Origin: Frigoribacterium sp. CG_9.8
GTDB taxonomy: Bacteria > Actinomycetota > Actinomycetes > Actinomycetales > Microbacteriaceae
Assembly (NCBI RefSeq): GCF_015751965.1
Contig: NZ_JADOVH010000001.1
Span: 868,001 to 932,000 of the forward strand
Length of the DNA stretch: 64,000 bases
Reading direction: 5' to 3'
Position numbers and translations under genes: made by a program. The notes beneath the pieces were generated by a model. That model made no database searches, was not told the DNA's origin, and saw only the letters and a list, made by a program, of their open reading frames with translations. Positions 16,386 through 24,556 of this stretch are shown in pieces (position 1 is the first letter of the stretch; the number at the start of each line of letters is the position of its first letter).

Positions 16386-17291
16386 GTGACTTCAAACTCC
16401 GACCTGCTCATCCTCGCGATGGATCATCGCGCTTCCCTCCTGCGGGATCTTTACGGCATCGACGGTGCTCCGACCAGTGCACAGACTGCTCGCATCTGCG
16501 CCCATAAGGCACTTATCTTCGATGGGCTGCTGCGGGCAATTGACGATGGAGTGGATGCCTCCCGAGTCGGTGTGCTCGTTGACGAGCGCTACGGGGCCGC
16601 GGTTGCGGTGCGGGCAAAGGATGCTCGAATTGATCTCTCCATGCCGATCGAACGCAGCGGAGAGCCGCTCTTCCTGCTCGAATATGGCACTTTTGGGGAC
16701 GATGACTGGGTGCAACACGTGCAGCAGTACTCCCCGAACCGGGTGAAGGTGCTGGTGCGCGATAACCCCCAGGGGTCGTTCAACCGCACACTTCAGTTCG
16801 ATCGGCTGATCGCCGTGTCGAATGCTCTTCATGCGTCGGGCCGCACATTCATGATCGAGCTGATGGTCCCTGCCACGTTAGGGCAGCTCCAATCAGTGGG
16901 ATCGGATGCGCTGCGCTACGACGCCGAACTGAGGCCCGGGCTCACGGTACAGGTTATCGAGCAGATGCAGGACGAGGGGATCGAGCCCGACATCTGGAAC
17001 TTCGAGGGGCTGGACAGTGCTGCGGATGCCCGCGCTGCCGTGGCATCCGCACAACGCGGCGGTCGGTCGGCGGTCAACTGCATCGTGCTTGGTCGAGCCG
17101 CTTCCCGTGAACGGGTAGACCACTGGCTGGCGGTGGCCGCTGCAGTGGATGGCTTCCGCGGCTTTGTGATCGGTCGCAGTGTCTGGGAGAAGCCGCTGGC
17201 TGACCATCTGGCTGGCACGGCATCCGAAGCGCAGCTGGTGCAACAGGTAGCGGATGCGTTCACTCACTTCGCCACAGTGTGGGGGGACTGA
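16386..17291 (+). CDS. DUF2090 family protein (aldolase-like, IolC C-terminal type)
   Basis: A 301-residue cytoplasmic protein from GTG 16386. The start DLLILAMDHRASLLRDLYGI and the internal KALIFDGLLRAI, VGVLVDERYGAAVA and FMIELMVPAT match DUF2090, the TIM-barrel domain otherwise fused C-terminally to IolC kinases in inositol catabolism. The C-terminal ..IVLGRAASRERVDHWL and GFVIGRSVWEKPL fit a sugar-phosphate aldolase end. No inositol genes are nearby, so the substrate is open. Upstream extension to 16239 is rejected because it runs through the stress gene. Confidence 0.8.
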   Translation: MTSNSDLLILAMDHRASLLRDLYGIDGAPTSAQTARICAHKALIFDGLLRAIDDGVDASRVGVLVDERYGAAVAVRAKDARIDLSMPIERSGEPLFLLEYGTFGDDDWVQHVQQYSPNRVKVLVRDNPQGSFNRTLQFDRLIAVSNALHASGRTFMIELMVPATLGQLQSVGSDALRYDAELRPGLTVQVIEQMQDEGIEPDIWNFEGLDSAADARAAVASAQRGGRSAVNCIVLGRAASRERVDHWLAVAAAVDGFRGFVIGRSVWEKPLADHLAGTASEAQLVQQVADAFTHFATVWGD

Positions 17292-17312
17292 CCCCGCACG
17301 CAACGCCACCCC

Positions 17313-18578
17313 TCACTTCTGGTTGGTGAACCCCTCCGTGCAGGTGCTCTGGTCCGCCCGTTGGCCGGTAATCGTTGAGGGGAGGGCGATTGAGCTTGGG
17401 GTTGGCGTCGTGGCCGGTGCTGCGGTGGCAGATCCGGAAGGGGCCGGTGCCGGTGTCGCCGTCACCACGGCATTTGGATCGGCCACGGCGGCGCGACCGA
17501 GCTTGCCGGTGAGCGAGATCGGCTGGTCGGACTTGAGTGCCGCGGCGAGGGCCGCCGCGGGAGCCACGAGCGGGATGACCCGGTTGGGATCCTCAGGGTC
17601 GGCACCGGTCGGATACTGCAGGAACACGATCTTGCTCAGGTCGAGGCCCTTGAGGGCGAGGGCGATCGAGACCAGCGTGGTCGGGTTGGTGAGCGTGTCC
17701 GACAGCCGCACATTGGCGAGTGTGGAGTTCGCGAGTTTGTAGAGCGTCAGCGGGTTACTGAGGACACCGCCGCTGACGATCTTGCGGGTGAGGGCCGAGA
17801 GGAAAACCTGCTGGTTGCTGATACGTCCGAGGTCGCTGCCGTCGCCGACGCCGTGTCGGCTGCGCAGGAACGAGAGAGCCGTGTCCCCCACGAGGGTCTG
17901 CTGTCCCGCTGCGAGGTCGAGCTGGGGTTCGGTGTAGGGGTCTTTAATCGGGGTGGCAAGGCACACAGTCACACCACCGACAGCATTAGACATGCCGGTG
18001 ACGCCGTTGAAGGAGATGACGCCCGCGTAGGGGATGGTCAGACCGGTCATTTTCTCCACGGTCTGCACCGTGCAGGACAGGCCGCGCGAGAGAGTGGTGT
18101 TGAACATCGCGTTCGAGATGCCCTTGCCGCAGAGCGGGATTGACACGAGGTCGCGCGGAAAGCTCACCACGGTGGCACTGGAGTGGTCGGCCGAAATGTG
18201 CAGCAGCATCGTCACGTCATTATTTCCAGCACCGGAACTCCCGGCGAGCTCGGCTGCACTCTGGAACCCGGCTTGGCCGGTGCGAGTGTCCGAGCCGGCA
18301 ATAAGCAGGTTGACCTCGCCCTCGATCGGCCCGATCGGGGGCGCCGCGATTGCAGCCCCGCCCGCGTGAGAGAGGTGGATACCCGGCCCGGCGCTAGCCA
18401 GAGTGCCGTAGACGGCGAACGCGCCAACGGTGGTGCTCGAGACCACGAGCACAGCAATTGTTCCGGCGAGCACCTTGGCAAGTGAGCCGATCAGATGCGC
18501 GCGATCTGCCCTCGCATGACGCACCGGGGGGTGGACGCCGGATTCCCGTGAACTCGGAGTGGCGCTTCGACGACCCAT
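17313..18578 (-). CDS. LytR-CpsA-Psr (LCP) family cell-wall protein
   Basis: Transfers glycopolymers from lipid carriers to peptidoglycan, outside the membrane. It has 421 residues from ATG 18578, chosen over an upstream GTG-type extension because GAGAGG precedes it. A short basic cytoplasmic segment is followed by one membrane span (LAGTIAVLVVSSTTVGAFAVYG, about residues 35-56), then the LCP domain: VNLLIAGSDTRTG, VTMLLHISADHSSATVVSFPRDL, and FLRSRHGVGDGSDLGRISNQQ. The C-terminal 60 residues are Pro/Ala/Ser/Thr-rich. A TAGGGT box at 18617-18622 may be its -10. Confidence 0.93.
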   Translation of the reverse strand: MGRRSATPSSRESGVHPPVRHARADRAHLIGSLAKVLAGTIAVLVVSSTTVGAFAVYGTLASAGPGIHLSHAGGAAIAAPPIGPIEGEVNLLIAGSDTRTGQAGFQSAAELAGSSGAGNNDVTMLLHISADHSSATVVSFPRDLVSIPLCGKGISNAMFNTTLSRGLSCTVQTVEKMTGLTIPYAGVISFNGVTGMSNAVGGVTVCLATPIKDPYTEPQLDLAAGQQTLVGDTALSFLRSRHGVGDGSDLGRISNQQVFLSALTRKIVSGGVLSNPLTLYKLANSTLANVRLSDTLTNPTTLVSIALALKGLDLSKIVFLQYPTGADPEDPNRVIPLVAPAAALAAALKSDQPISLTGKLGRAAVADPNAVVTATPAPAPSGSATAAPATTPTPSSIALPSTITGQRADQSTCTEGFTNQK

Positions 18579-18676
18579 GACATCCTCTCGAATGCCGCGG
18601 ATGCCACATCGGAAGTACCCTAACCCACTCGACCTCAACATATTCTGCGCTGAGCTGCCCTGTCGAATTTGCGGGG

Positions 18677-18682
18677 TATCAT
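18677..18682 (+). promoter_or_regulatory. Candidate -10 box for leaderless monooxygenase mRNA
   Basis: TATCAT ends exactly 6 nt before ATG 18689; no Shine-Dalgarno sequence. Confidence 0.55.
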
Positions 18683-18688
18683 CTGCCC

Positions 18689-20164
18689 ATGCTTCAACAT
18701 GTAAAGGTCGCGATCATCGGAGCGGGGTTTGCCGGTCTGGGGATGGCGATTCAGCTCACCCGGCATGGCGTCGACGACTTTCTCATCATCGAGCGCGGAG
18801 CCGAGGTCGGGGGCACCTGGCGTGACAATACCTATCCGGGAGCAGCGTGTGATATTCGCAGCGACCTGTATTCGTTTTCTTTCGCGCCCCGGGCCGACTG
18901 GAAGTTTCGGTACGGTCGCCAGCCGGAGATCCTCGACTACCTCCGCTCGACCGCCGACCAGTTCGGCATTCGGTCGCGGATTCAGTTCCACACCGAACTG
19001 CTGGAGGCGGCCTGGGATGACGCGGCGTCTCTGTGGCGGCTGAACACGAGCACCGGGGAGTTCACCGCCTCGGTACTCGTTTCAGGCGCCGGTCCATTGA
19101 TCGACCCGGTCTGGCCGCGCATCCCCGGCCTGGAGCACTTCGCTGGCGAGCGGTTCCATTCCTCTCGGTGGCGACATGACATCGATCTCGCAGGCCTGAG
19201 GGTCGCGGTGATCGGCACCGGGGCATCCGCGATCCAGTTCGTGCCTGAACTGCAGAAGCAGGTGGGGGAGCTCACGGTGTTCCAACGCACCCCCACCTGG
19301 ATCGTTCCGAGGGGGGATGCGCCGACCACCGAACGCCGAGTTAGGCTATTCCGGCGATTCCCGGTGCTCCAACGCGCCTCCCGTGCCTGGGTTTTCCGTT
19401 CGGCAGAAGCGCGGTTCGCAGGCTTTCGCACTCCGTCAATCGGTTCGCTCATGCAGCGATTCGCCCTGCGCTATCTGCGCAGCCAGGTAGCTGATCCTGT
19501 TCTGCGGGCGAAGCTCACTCCTCGATACCGGATCGGGTGCAAGCGCATCCTCGTCTCGAGCAACTTTTACCGGGCAATGACCCGATCCAATGTCGAACTC
19601 GTCACCGACCCGATCGACTCTGTCGAGGGGCGTTTTGTGCTCACAGCCGACGGCACTCGGCGTGAGTTCGATGTGCTCATCGGAGGCACCGGGTTCAACG
19701 CGACCGAACCGGCGGTCGCCCGACTGGTGCGCGGTGTCGGCGGAACGACGCTTGCCGAGGCCTGGTCTGGCCACATGGAAGCACTTCACGGCACGACGGT
19801 GGCTGGTTTTCCCAACCTGTTCCTGCTCGTCGGACCGAACTCGGCCCTCGGTCACAACAGCATCGTCTACATCATCGAAGCGCAGATCGGCTATGTGCTG
19901 AAGGCGCTGGAGGCGATGCGGGCGAGCGGGGCGGCATCCGTTGTGCCAACGGCGGAGTCCCAGAAGCGTTACAACCGGAAGGTGCAGGCCGACCTCGAAA
20001 ACTCGGTTTGGGTCAGCGGCGGATGCTCGAGCTACTACCTCGACGCCAGTGGCCGGAACACCACCCTCTGGCCGCACCGGGCCGCGCAGTTCCGAAGGTC
20101 GGTGCGTCGCTTCGACAGCTCCGAGTATCACCTGGAACAGGCGCGACTGCCCACCGCAGGCTGA
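18689..20164 (+). CDS. Flavoprotein monooxygenase, Baeyer-Villiger type
   Basis: FAD/NADPH enzyme of 491 residues, expected to insert oxygen next to a ketone to give an ester or lactone. The FAD-binding GAGFAGLGMA (about residue 11) is followed by GGTWRDNTYPGAACD. The Baeyer-Villiger fingerprint F-x-G-x3-H-x3-W is present as FAGERFHSSRWRHD (about 151). The NADPH-binding GTGASAIQFVPEL (about 177) and a late GGTGFNATEP follow. The last fingerprint position is R rather than P, as in some family members. An alpha/beta hydrolase follows 113 nt downstream, which could open the lactone. The substrate is unknown; N- or S-oxidation cannot be excluded. Confidence 0.88.
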   Translation: MLQHVKVAIIGAGFAGLGMAIQLTRHGVDDFLIIERGAEVGGTWRDNTYPGAACDIRSDLYSFSFAPRADWKFRYGRQPEILDYLRSTADQFGIRSRIQFHTELLEAAWDDAASLWRLNTSTGEFTASVLVSGAGPLIDPVWPRIPGLEHFAGERFHSSRWRHDIDLAGLRVAVIGTGASAIQFVPELQKQVGELTVFQRTPTWIVPRGDAPTTERRVRLFRRFPVLQRASRAWVFRSAEARFAGFRTPSIGSLMQRFALRYLRSQVADPVLRAKLTPRYRIGCKRILVSSNFYRAMTRSNVELVTDPIDSVEGRFVLTADGTRREFDVLIGGTGFNATEPAVARLVRGVGGTTLAEAWSGHMEALHGTTVAGFPNLFLLVGPNSALGHNSIVYIIEAQIGYVLKALEAMRASGAASVVPTAESQKRYNRKVQADLENSVWVSGGCSSYYLDASGRNTTLWPHRAAQFRRSVRRFDSSEYHLEQARLPTAG

Positions 20165-20277
20165 GTGGCGTGCGGCTGTGCGGCGTGCTGCTGTGCGGGA
20201 TGCGGGATGCGGCGTGCGGCGAGGATCCTGACGCTGGTGTCTGCATGCCGTGCTCGAAGTAGGGGCATGATGGTGCG

Positions 20278-21072
20278 GTGAGCGAAACCGTAAACCCGAT
20301 CGACGGCACGCGGATCAGGTTCGACGTGCGCGGCGAGGGTCCACCGATCCTTCTGGTGCACGGATCGGCACTGTCGCGGTCGATCTGGCGCGGATTCGGT
20401 TATGTCGCTGCACTGCAGGATCGCTATCGGGTGATTGCGATCGACCTGCGCGGGCACGGTCGAAGTGGCAAGCCGCACGAGACCGAGGCGTACCGGATGC
20501 CGCTGGTTCTCGCCGATCTGCTCGCGGTGCTCGACGCAGTAGACGCACCGGCGGCGCATCTCTTCGGCTACTCCTTTGGAGCTCGCGCCGGATTCTCACT
20601 CGCCGACAGCCATCCGGAGCGGATGCTCTCGCTCATCTCCGCCGGGGGCACCTATCGAGCGCCGGGCGGCAGCGTCTCCGAGCTCTTCTTCCCCGGCTAC
20701 GACGCCGTACTCGGTGCGAGTGGCATGGCCGGCTTTCTCGACGGCTGGGCGGCGCACGCTGGCGCTCCGATCGATCCGCAGACCTCCGCGGCCTTTCTCG
20801 CCAACGATTCCCTCGCGTTGCGTGCGTATTTTCGCCAGGTCGAGCGTGAGCCGGGAATAGCGGATGCTCGACTCGCACAACTGACCACACCGACTCTGCT
20901 TCTGGCCGGCACTCGCGATCACGGGCGCTTCGGCGACTCTGAGTTCGCGGCAACCCTGATGCCGAACGCCAGCTTCCATGCGCTGCAGGGGAGGGCGCAC
21001 GGCAACACTCTGAGGCCTGCAGCCGAAGTGCTCGCCGCGGTGACCCCGTTCCTGGAGTCGATCGACGGCTGA
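20278..21072 (+). CDS. Alpha/beta hydrolase
   Basis: A 264-residue cytoplasmic esterase/lactonase-like protein from GTG 20278. The oxyanion-hole HGSALSRSIW, the strand VIAIDLRGHGRSGKP, nucleophile elbow GYSFGA (Ser near 101), acid region LLLAGTRDHGRF and a catalytic-type His in LQGRAHGNTL are all in order. It follows the Baeyer-Villiger-type monooxygenase on the same strand, which suggests hydrolysis of its ester or lactone product (inference). The 113-nt gap before it is G/T-rich and repetitive (gcgtgcggctgtgcggcg-like) and holds no other gene. Confidence 0.85.
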   Translation: MSETVNPIDGTRIRFDVRGEGPPILLVHGSALSRSIWRGFGYVAALQDRYRVIAIDLRGHGRSGKPHETEAYRMPLVLADLLAVLDAVDAPAAHLFGYSFGARAGFSLADSHPERMLSLISAGGTYRAPGGSVSELFFPGYDAVLGASGMAGFLDGWAAHAGAPIDPQTSAAFLANDSLALRAYFRQVEREPGIADARLAQLTTPTLLLAGTRDHGRFGDSEFAATLMPNASFHALQGRAHGNTLRPAAEVLAAVTPFLESIDG

Positions 21073-21080
21073 CGGCCAAC

Positions 21081-21110
21081 GCCTGCACCGCCCACGCCTG
21101 CATCGCCCAC
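21081..21110 (+). repeat. 15-bp tandem repeat, 2 copies
   Basis: gcctgcaccgcccac is followed directly by gcctgcatcgcccac, just after the hydrolase stop codon, in non-coding sequence. Confidence 0.7.
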
Positions 21111-21114
21111 CCCC

Positions 21115-21174
21115 GTCAGGGTGTCACCTTCGCAGGGGAAACGTCGACCGCAAGATGCGTTGTCGACACCTGAG
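21115..21174. repeat. Copy 1 of a dispersed intergenic inverted-repeat element
   Basis: An imperfect inverted repeat: the left side contains GTCACCTTCGCAGG (21123-21136), and the right side AAGATGCGTTGTCGACACCTG (21152-21172) is a degenerate complement. The 14-mer GTCACCTTCGCAGG recurs exactly at 46029-46042 in another convergent gap. It is non-coding except for the end of a gene remnant. Confidence 0.55.
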
Positions 21175-21264
21175 GTGGGATTGAAGGAGATTCAGTGCGG
21201 CCTCATCCTCCGCGAACACGCAGCCCGCCGCGCGGAGTTCGGTGGCGACCTCAGTGAATGACAT
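21124..21264 (-). pseudogene. N-terminal remnant resembling a PrmC/HemK-type methyltransferase
   Basis: A 46-codon frame from ATG 21264 begins MSFTEVATELRAAGCVFAED and continues EAALNLL, which resembles the N-terminus of actinobacterial putative protein-glutamine methyltransferases (typically ..LRAAGCVFAEDEA..). The similarity ends after about 27 residues, where the intergenic repeat element begins, and the frame stops within that element. No catalytic part (for example NPPY) is present nearby. It starts 18 nt after the stop of the upstream minus-strand oxidoreductase. I interpret it as a broken gene; a small real peptide is less likely. Confidence 0.45.
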
Positions 21265-21281
21265 TGCCGCCCGACGACGGC

Positions 21282-22307
21282 TTAGTCCTCTGCAGCGACA
21301 CGCACCAGCATCTTGCCGGTGTTCTCTCCGCGCATGAGCCCGAGCCAGGCATCGAAAGTATTCTCGACGCCATCGATCACCGTCTCGTCGAACACGAATT
21401 CGCCCGAAGCGACCAGCGGGGAAATCTCGCGGAAAAACTCGGGGGCGTGCTGCTGGTAGCTCGGGATCGTGAAGCCCTTCAGTGTTACGCCTTTGGAGAT
21501 CAGCATGGCGAGATTTCGTGGACCGGGTTCGGCGTGTTCGGCGTTATAGCCGCTGATGGCTCCGCAGATCGCCGCACGACCGCCGTTATTGAAGGCGAAG
21601 ATGGCGGCCTCGAGATGATCGCCGCCCACATTGTCGAAGTACACGTCGATGCCGTCGGGGGCCGCCTCACGCAGCATCCGCGAGACCGAGCCGTTCTTGT
21701 AATTGAAAGCGGCATCGAAGCCATAGCGACTGGTGAGCAGTGCGACCTTCTCGTCGGTGCCTGCGCTGCCGATTACCCGGGATGCACCGCGAAGCCGCGC
21801 AAGTTGGCCCACCGCGGAGCCGACAGCCCCGGCTGCCCCCGAGACGAAGACCGTGTCGCCCGCTTTCATCTCGGCGATCAGGAGAAGTCCAACCCAAGCG
21901 GTCAATCCGGTGAGGCCGAGAGCACTCAGATAGACGGATGACGCCACGCTGGGCACTTCCTCGCGTGCGGTGAAACGGCTCGCATCACCCTGGGCGACAT
22001 CCCGCCAGCCCTGGAAGTGTTGCACCAGCTGACCGACGGCGAGTTCGGGGGAGCGGGACTCGATCACCCGACCGACCGCATCCGCATCCATGACCTGGTC
22101 GAGCTGGAATGGGGGCACATAGGACTTCACGTCATTCATGCGACCGCGCATGTAGGGGTCGACCGAGATGAACTCGTTGCGTACCCGCACCTCGTTCTCG
22201 GCAAGAGGGGGGAGTTCCACGGTGACGAATTTCACATCTTCGGATGTGGGTGTGCCGGTTGGTCGCTGTGCAAGATGCCACTGGTGGCTGGACACGTGGG
22301 GGGTCAT
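21282..22307 (-). CDS. NADP-dependent medium-chain oxidoreductase (CurA/PTGR-like)
   Basis: Zinc-independent MDR-family enzyme of 341 residues that probably reduces C=C bonds of enones. ATG 22307 is preceded by GGAG; a TTG at 22322 is less likely. Family blocks are RNEFISVDPYMRGRMND near the N-terminus, LGLTGLTAWVGLLLIAEMKAG, the nucleotide-binding VSGAAGAVGSAVGQLA, and YFDNVGGDHLEAAI. It lies divergent to an SDR-TetR-SDR operon, and the 127-bp gap between them contains a near-palindromic operator candidate, so it is probably controlled with that operon. Confidence 0.9.
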   Translation of the reverse strand: MTPHVSSHQWHLAQRPTGTPTSEDVKFVTVELPPLAENEVRVRNEFISVDPYMRGRMNDVKSYVPPFQLDQVMDADAVGRVIESRSPELAVGQLVQHFQGWRDVAQGDASRFTAREEVPSVASSVYLSALGLTGLTAWVGLLLIAEMKAGDTVFVSGAAGAVGSAVGQLARLRGASRVIGSAGTDEKVALLTSRYGFDAAFNYKNGSVSRMLREAAPDGIDVYFDNVGGDHLEAAIFAFNNGGRAAICGAISGYNAEHAEPGPRNLAMLISKGVTLKGFTIPSYQQHAPEFFREISPLVASGEFVFDETVIDGVENTFDAWLGLMRGENTGKMLVRVAAED

Positions 22308-22375
22308 GGGGGTCTCCGTCAACAGCCGGGGATTGTCGCCGGCTCATTCAGCGTACCCAACAGGGCTAGGGTGGG

Positions 22376-22394
22376 CATACCGAACAGTCGGTTT
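22376..22394. promoter_or_regulatory. Candidate TetR-type operator, copy 1
   Basis: Read on the minus strand, the site is AAACCGACTGTTCGGTATG, with arms ACCGA and TCGGT. It lies between divergent starts 22307 and 22435, in front of the operon that encodes a TetR regulator. It matches copy 2 at 32750 at 16 of 19 positions. Confidence 0.6.
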
Positions 22395-22434
22395 GCCCCG
22401 TGGTCGGCACAGTCCCTCTCACGTTAGGACCCTG

Positions 22435-23181
22435 GTGAATCGCTTCGAAGGCCGCACTGCCCTCATCACCGGAGCGAGCCGCGGCATCGGGCTTGCCATC
22501 GCCAGGAGGCTCGTCGACGAGGGTGCTCGCGTGCTCATTACCGCGCGTCGCGAGGATGCCCTGCGCGAGGCCGCAGTGCACCTCGGGGCATCCGCTCTCT
22601 GGGTCGCGGGCAAGGCCGACGACCCGGAGCATCGCGCACGGGTATTCGAGGTCATTGAGCGCGAATTCGGAGGCCTCGACCACTTCGTCAGTAACGCCGG
22701 AGTGAATCCGAGCTTCGGGCCGACCCTCGAGACAGAACACTCGGCGATGAGCAAGATCCTCGAGATCAATGTGATGGCCGCCCTCGACTGGTCACGGGAT
22801 GCCGTGGCCGCCGGCATCGGCGCCCGCAATGGCTCCATCGTGAACATCGCGTCGATCGCAGGTATCTCGGCGGCTCCGGGCATCGGGTTTTACGGAGTTT
22901 CCAAGGCTGCTCTCATCTCGCTTACGACCCAGCTCGCGTTTGAGCTCGCGCCCGGGATCAGGGTCAATGCGGTCGCTCCCGCCGTGATCAAGACAAAGTT
23001 TGCCGAGGCCCTCTACGACGGACGCGAGGCGGAGGTTGCGGCGATCTACCCGCTCGCCAGGCTCGGTGTGCCCGAGGACGTGTCGGGCGTCGTGGCATTT
23101 CTCCTGTCTGCGGACGCCGCCTGGATCACCGGCCAGACCATCGTCATCGACGGCGGCGGATCTATCCGTCCGGTGACCTGA
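22435..23181 (+). CDS. Short-chain dehydrogenase/reductase
   Basis: Classical SDR of 248 residues from GTG 22435, NAD(P)-dependent alcohol/ketone interconversion. It shows TGASRGIG cofactor motif, NAG (in FVSNAGVN), catalytic Ser in NIASIAG, YxxxK as YGVSK, and the C-terminal WITGQTIVIDGGG. The Arg-rich second strand (ITARRED) favours NADP. It is first gene of a three-gene unit; its stop overlaps the TetR start (TGATG). It probably oxidises or reduces an intermediate of the local catabolic route. Longer upstream extension to 22168 would run through the divergent gene and is rejected. Confidence 0.9.
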   Translation: MNRFEGRTALITGASRGIGLAIARRLVDEGARVLITARREDALREAAVHLGASALWVAGKADDPEHRARVFEVIEREFGGLDHFVSNAGVNPSFGPTLETEHSAMSKILEINVMAALDWSRDAVAAGIGARNGSIVNIASIAGISAAPGIGFYGVSKAALISLTTQLAFELAPGIRVNAVAPAVIKTKFAEALYDGREAEVAAIYPLARLGVPEDVSGVVAFLLSADAAWITGQTIVIDGGGSIRPVT

Positions 23182-23792
23182 TGGCGTCGAATGCGAGCGT
23201 CGCGGATGCGGTGCGTACCGCTGCCGTCGACCTATTCGCCAAGCACGGCTTTGCCCACACCTCCGTGCAGCAGATTGTGGATGCGGCCGGAGTCACCAAA
23301 GGAGCGATGTATCACTATTTCCGCTCCAAGGACGACCTGCTTGTCGGCATCTACGAGCACCTGCTGACGCTGCAGGGCGAGCACCTCGCTGCGATTGTTG
23401 GGACGGAGGACACCACGGCACAGAAGCTGCGGGCGGCCTGCATCGATGTGATCGAGACCTCGATCGAGTTTCTCGACGAGGGCACGGTGTTTTTCCATTC
23501 CGCCCACATGCTGCCGACTGTCAAGCAACTCGATGTGACGCGGCGTCGCCGTATCTACAACGACCAGTTCGCGGCGCTGGTTGAGGCGGGCCAGCACGAG
23601 GGCATCTATCGCACCGACATCCCGCGCGCGGTGCTCGTGGCCAATTTCTTCAGCGACCTGCACTACCTGCCGCAGTGGTATTCCGCGGATGGCCCGGAAG
23701 ACGGCGCTCTCATCGCAGCCCAGCTCACCGACCTGTTCCTTGCCGGAATCTCAGCGATTCCCCCATCGGCCCCGCACGTGTCAACACCCTGA
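23181..23792 (+). CDS. TetR/AcrR family transcriptional regulator
   Basis: A 203-residue repressor-type protein. The N-terminal HTH (about residues 10-55) reads AVDLFAKHGFAHTSVQQIVD, then AGVTKGAMYHYFRSKDDLL. The C-terminal ligand domain has no recognisable subfamily signature, but the overall look fits regulators of fatty-acid or alicyclic catabolism. It overlaps the upstream SDR by one base, so it is autoregulated with that operon. The operator candidates at 22376 and 32750 are its likely targets (inference). Confidence 0.92.
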   Translation: MASNASVADAVRTAAVDLFAKHGFAHTSVQQIVDAAGVTKGAMYHYFRSKDDLLVGIYEHLLTLQGEHLAAIVGTEDTTAQKLRAACIDVIETSIEFLDEGTVFFHSAHMLPTVKQLDVTRRRRIYNDQFAALVEAGQHEGIYRTDIPRAVLVANFFSDLHYLPQWYSADGPEDGALIAAQLTDLFLAGISAIPPSAPHVSTP

Positions 23793-23805
23793 CTAAGGAG
23801 ATACC

Positions 23806-24552
23806 ATGGCCCGCCTCACCAGTCGCTTGTTCAACACAGTTGCGATCATCACCGGCGGTGCTCGCGGCATGGGAGCCTCGCACGCCCGCGCTTTCGTGCG
23901 GGAGGGTGCCAGGGTGGTGATCGCCGATGTGCTGGATGACGAGGGTCGTGCCCTCGCTGCAGAGCTTGGCGATGCCGTGCGCTATGAGCACCTCGACGTG
24001 ACCTCGGAAAGCGAGTGGGAGGCTGTTGTCGCGGCCACTGTCGCCGCTTTCGGCACTGTGGACGTGCTCGTGAACAACGCCGGAATCGGAAACATGGCTG
24101 CCATTGACAAGTACACACTCGAGATGTGGAATGCCGTGCTCGCGGTGAACCTCACGGGAACCTTCCTCGGGGTCAAAGCCGTCGTTCCGGTGATGAAGGC
24201 GGCAAGGCACGGATCGATCATCAACATCTCGTCCGTCGAGGGCCTGCGCGGCAGCGCGGGGTTGCACGGCTACGTCGCCTCCAAGTTCGCGGTGCGCGGA
24301 CTCACCAAATCAGTCGCGGTGGAGCTCGGGCGCCATAACGTGCGGGTCAACTCTGTGCATCCGGGGTTCATCGTGACCTCGATGACCGAGCAGCTCGACT
24401 TCGCCAACCAGCAGGTGCCGCTGGGGCGACCGGCGCAACCGGAGGAGGTCTCGTCGCTGGTCGTCTTCCTTGCCAGCGAGGAGTCGGCCTATTCGACCGG
24501 TGCCGAGTTCGTGGTCGACGGTGGAATGACCTCGGCGATTCCGCACTCCTGA
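23806..24552 (+). CDS. Short-chain dehydrogenase/reductase (3-alpha/20-beta-HSD-like)
   Basis: SDR of 248 residues from ATG 23806 with a strong AAGGAG ribosome-binding site. It has TGGARGMGASHARAFVREGA, DVLVNNAGIG, catalytic Ser in NISSVEG and YVASK, and ends YSTGAEFVVDGGM. GGARGMG is typical of the 3-alpha/20-beta-hydroxysteroid and cyclic-alcohol dehydrogenase group; the acidic second strand (VIADVLDDEG) favours NAD. It is 13 nt after the TetR gene and probably part of the same operon. A steroid or alicyclic alcohol substrate is inference. Confidence 0.9.
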   Translation: MARLTSRLFNTVAIITGGARGMGASHARAFVREGARVVIADVLDDEGRALAAELGDAVRYEHLDVTSESEWEAVVAATVAAFGTVDVLVNNAGIGNMAAIDKYTLEMWNAVLAVNLTGTFLGVKAVVPVMKAARHGSIINISSVEGLRGSAGLHGYVASKFAVRGLTKSVAVELGRHNVRVNSVHPGFIVTSMTEQLDFANQQVPLGRPAQPEEVSSLVVFLASEESAYSTGAEFVVDGGMTSAIPHS

Positions 24553-24556
24553 CGCG

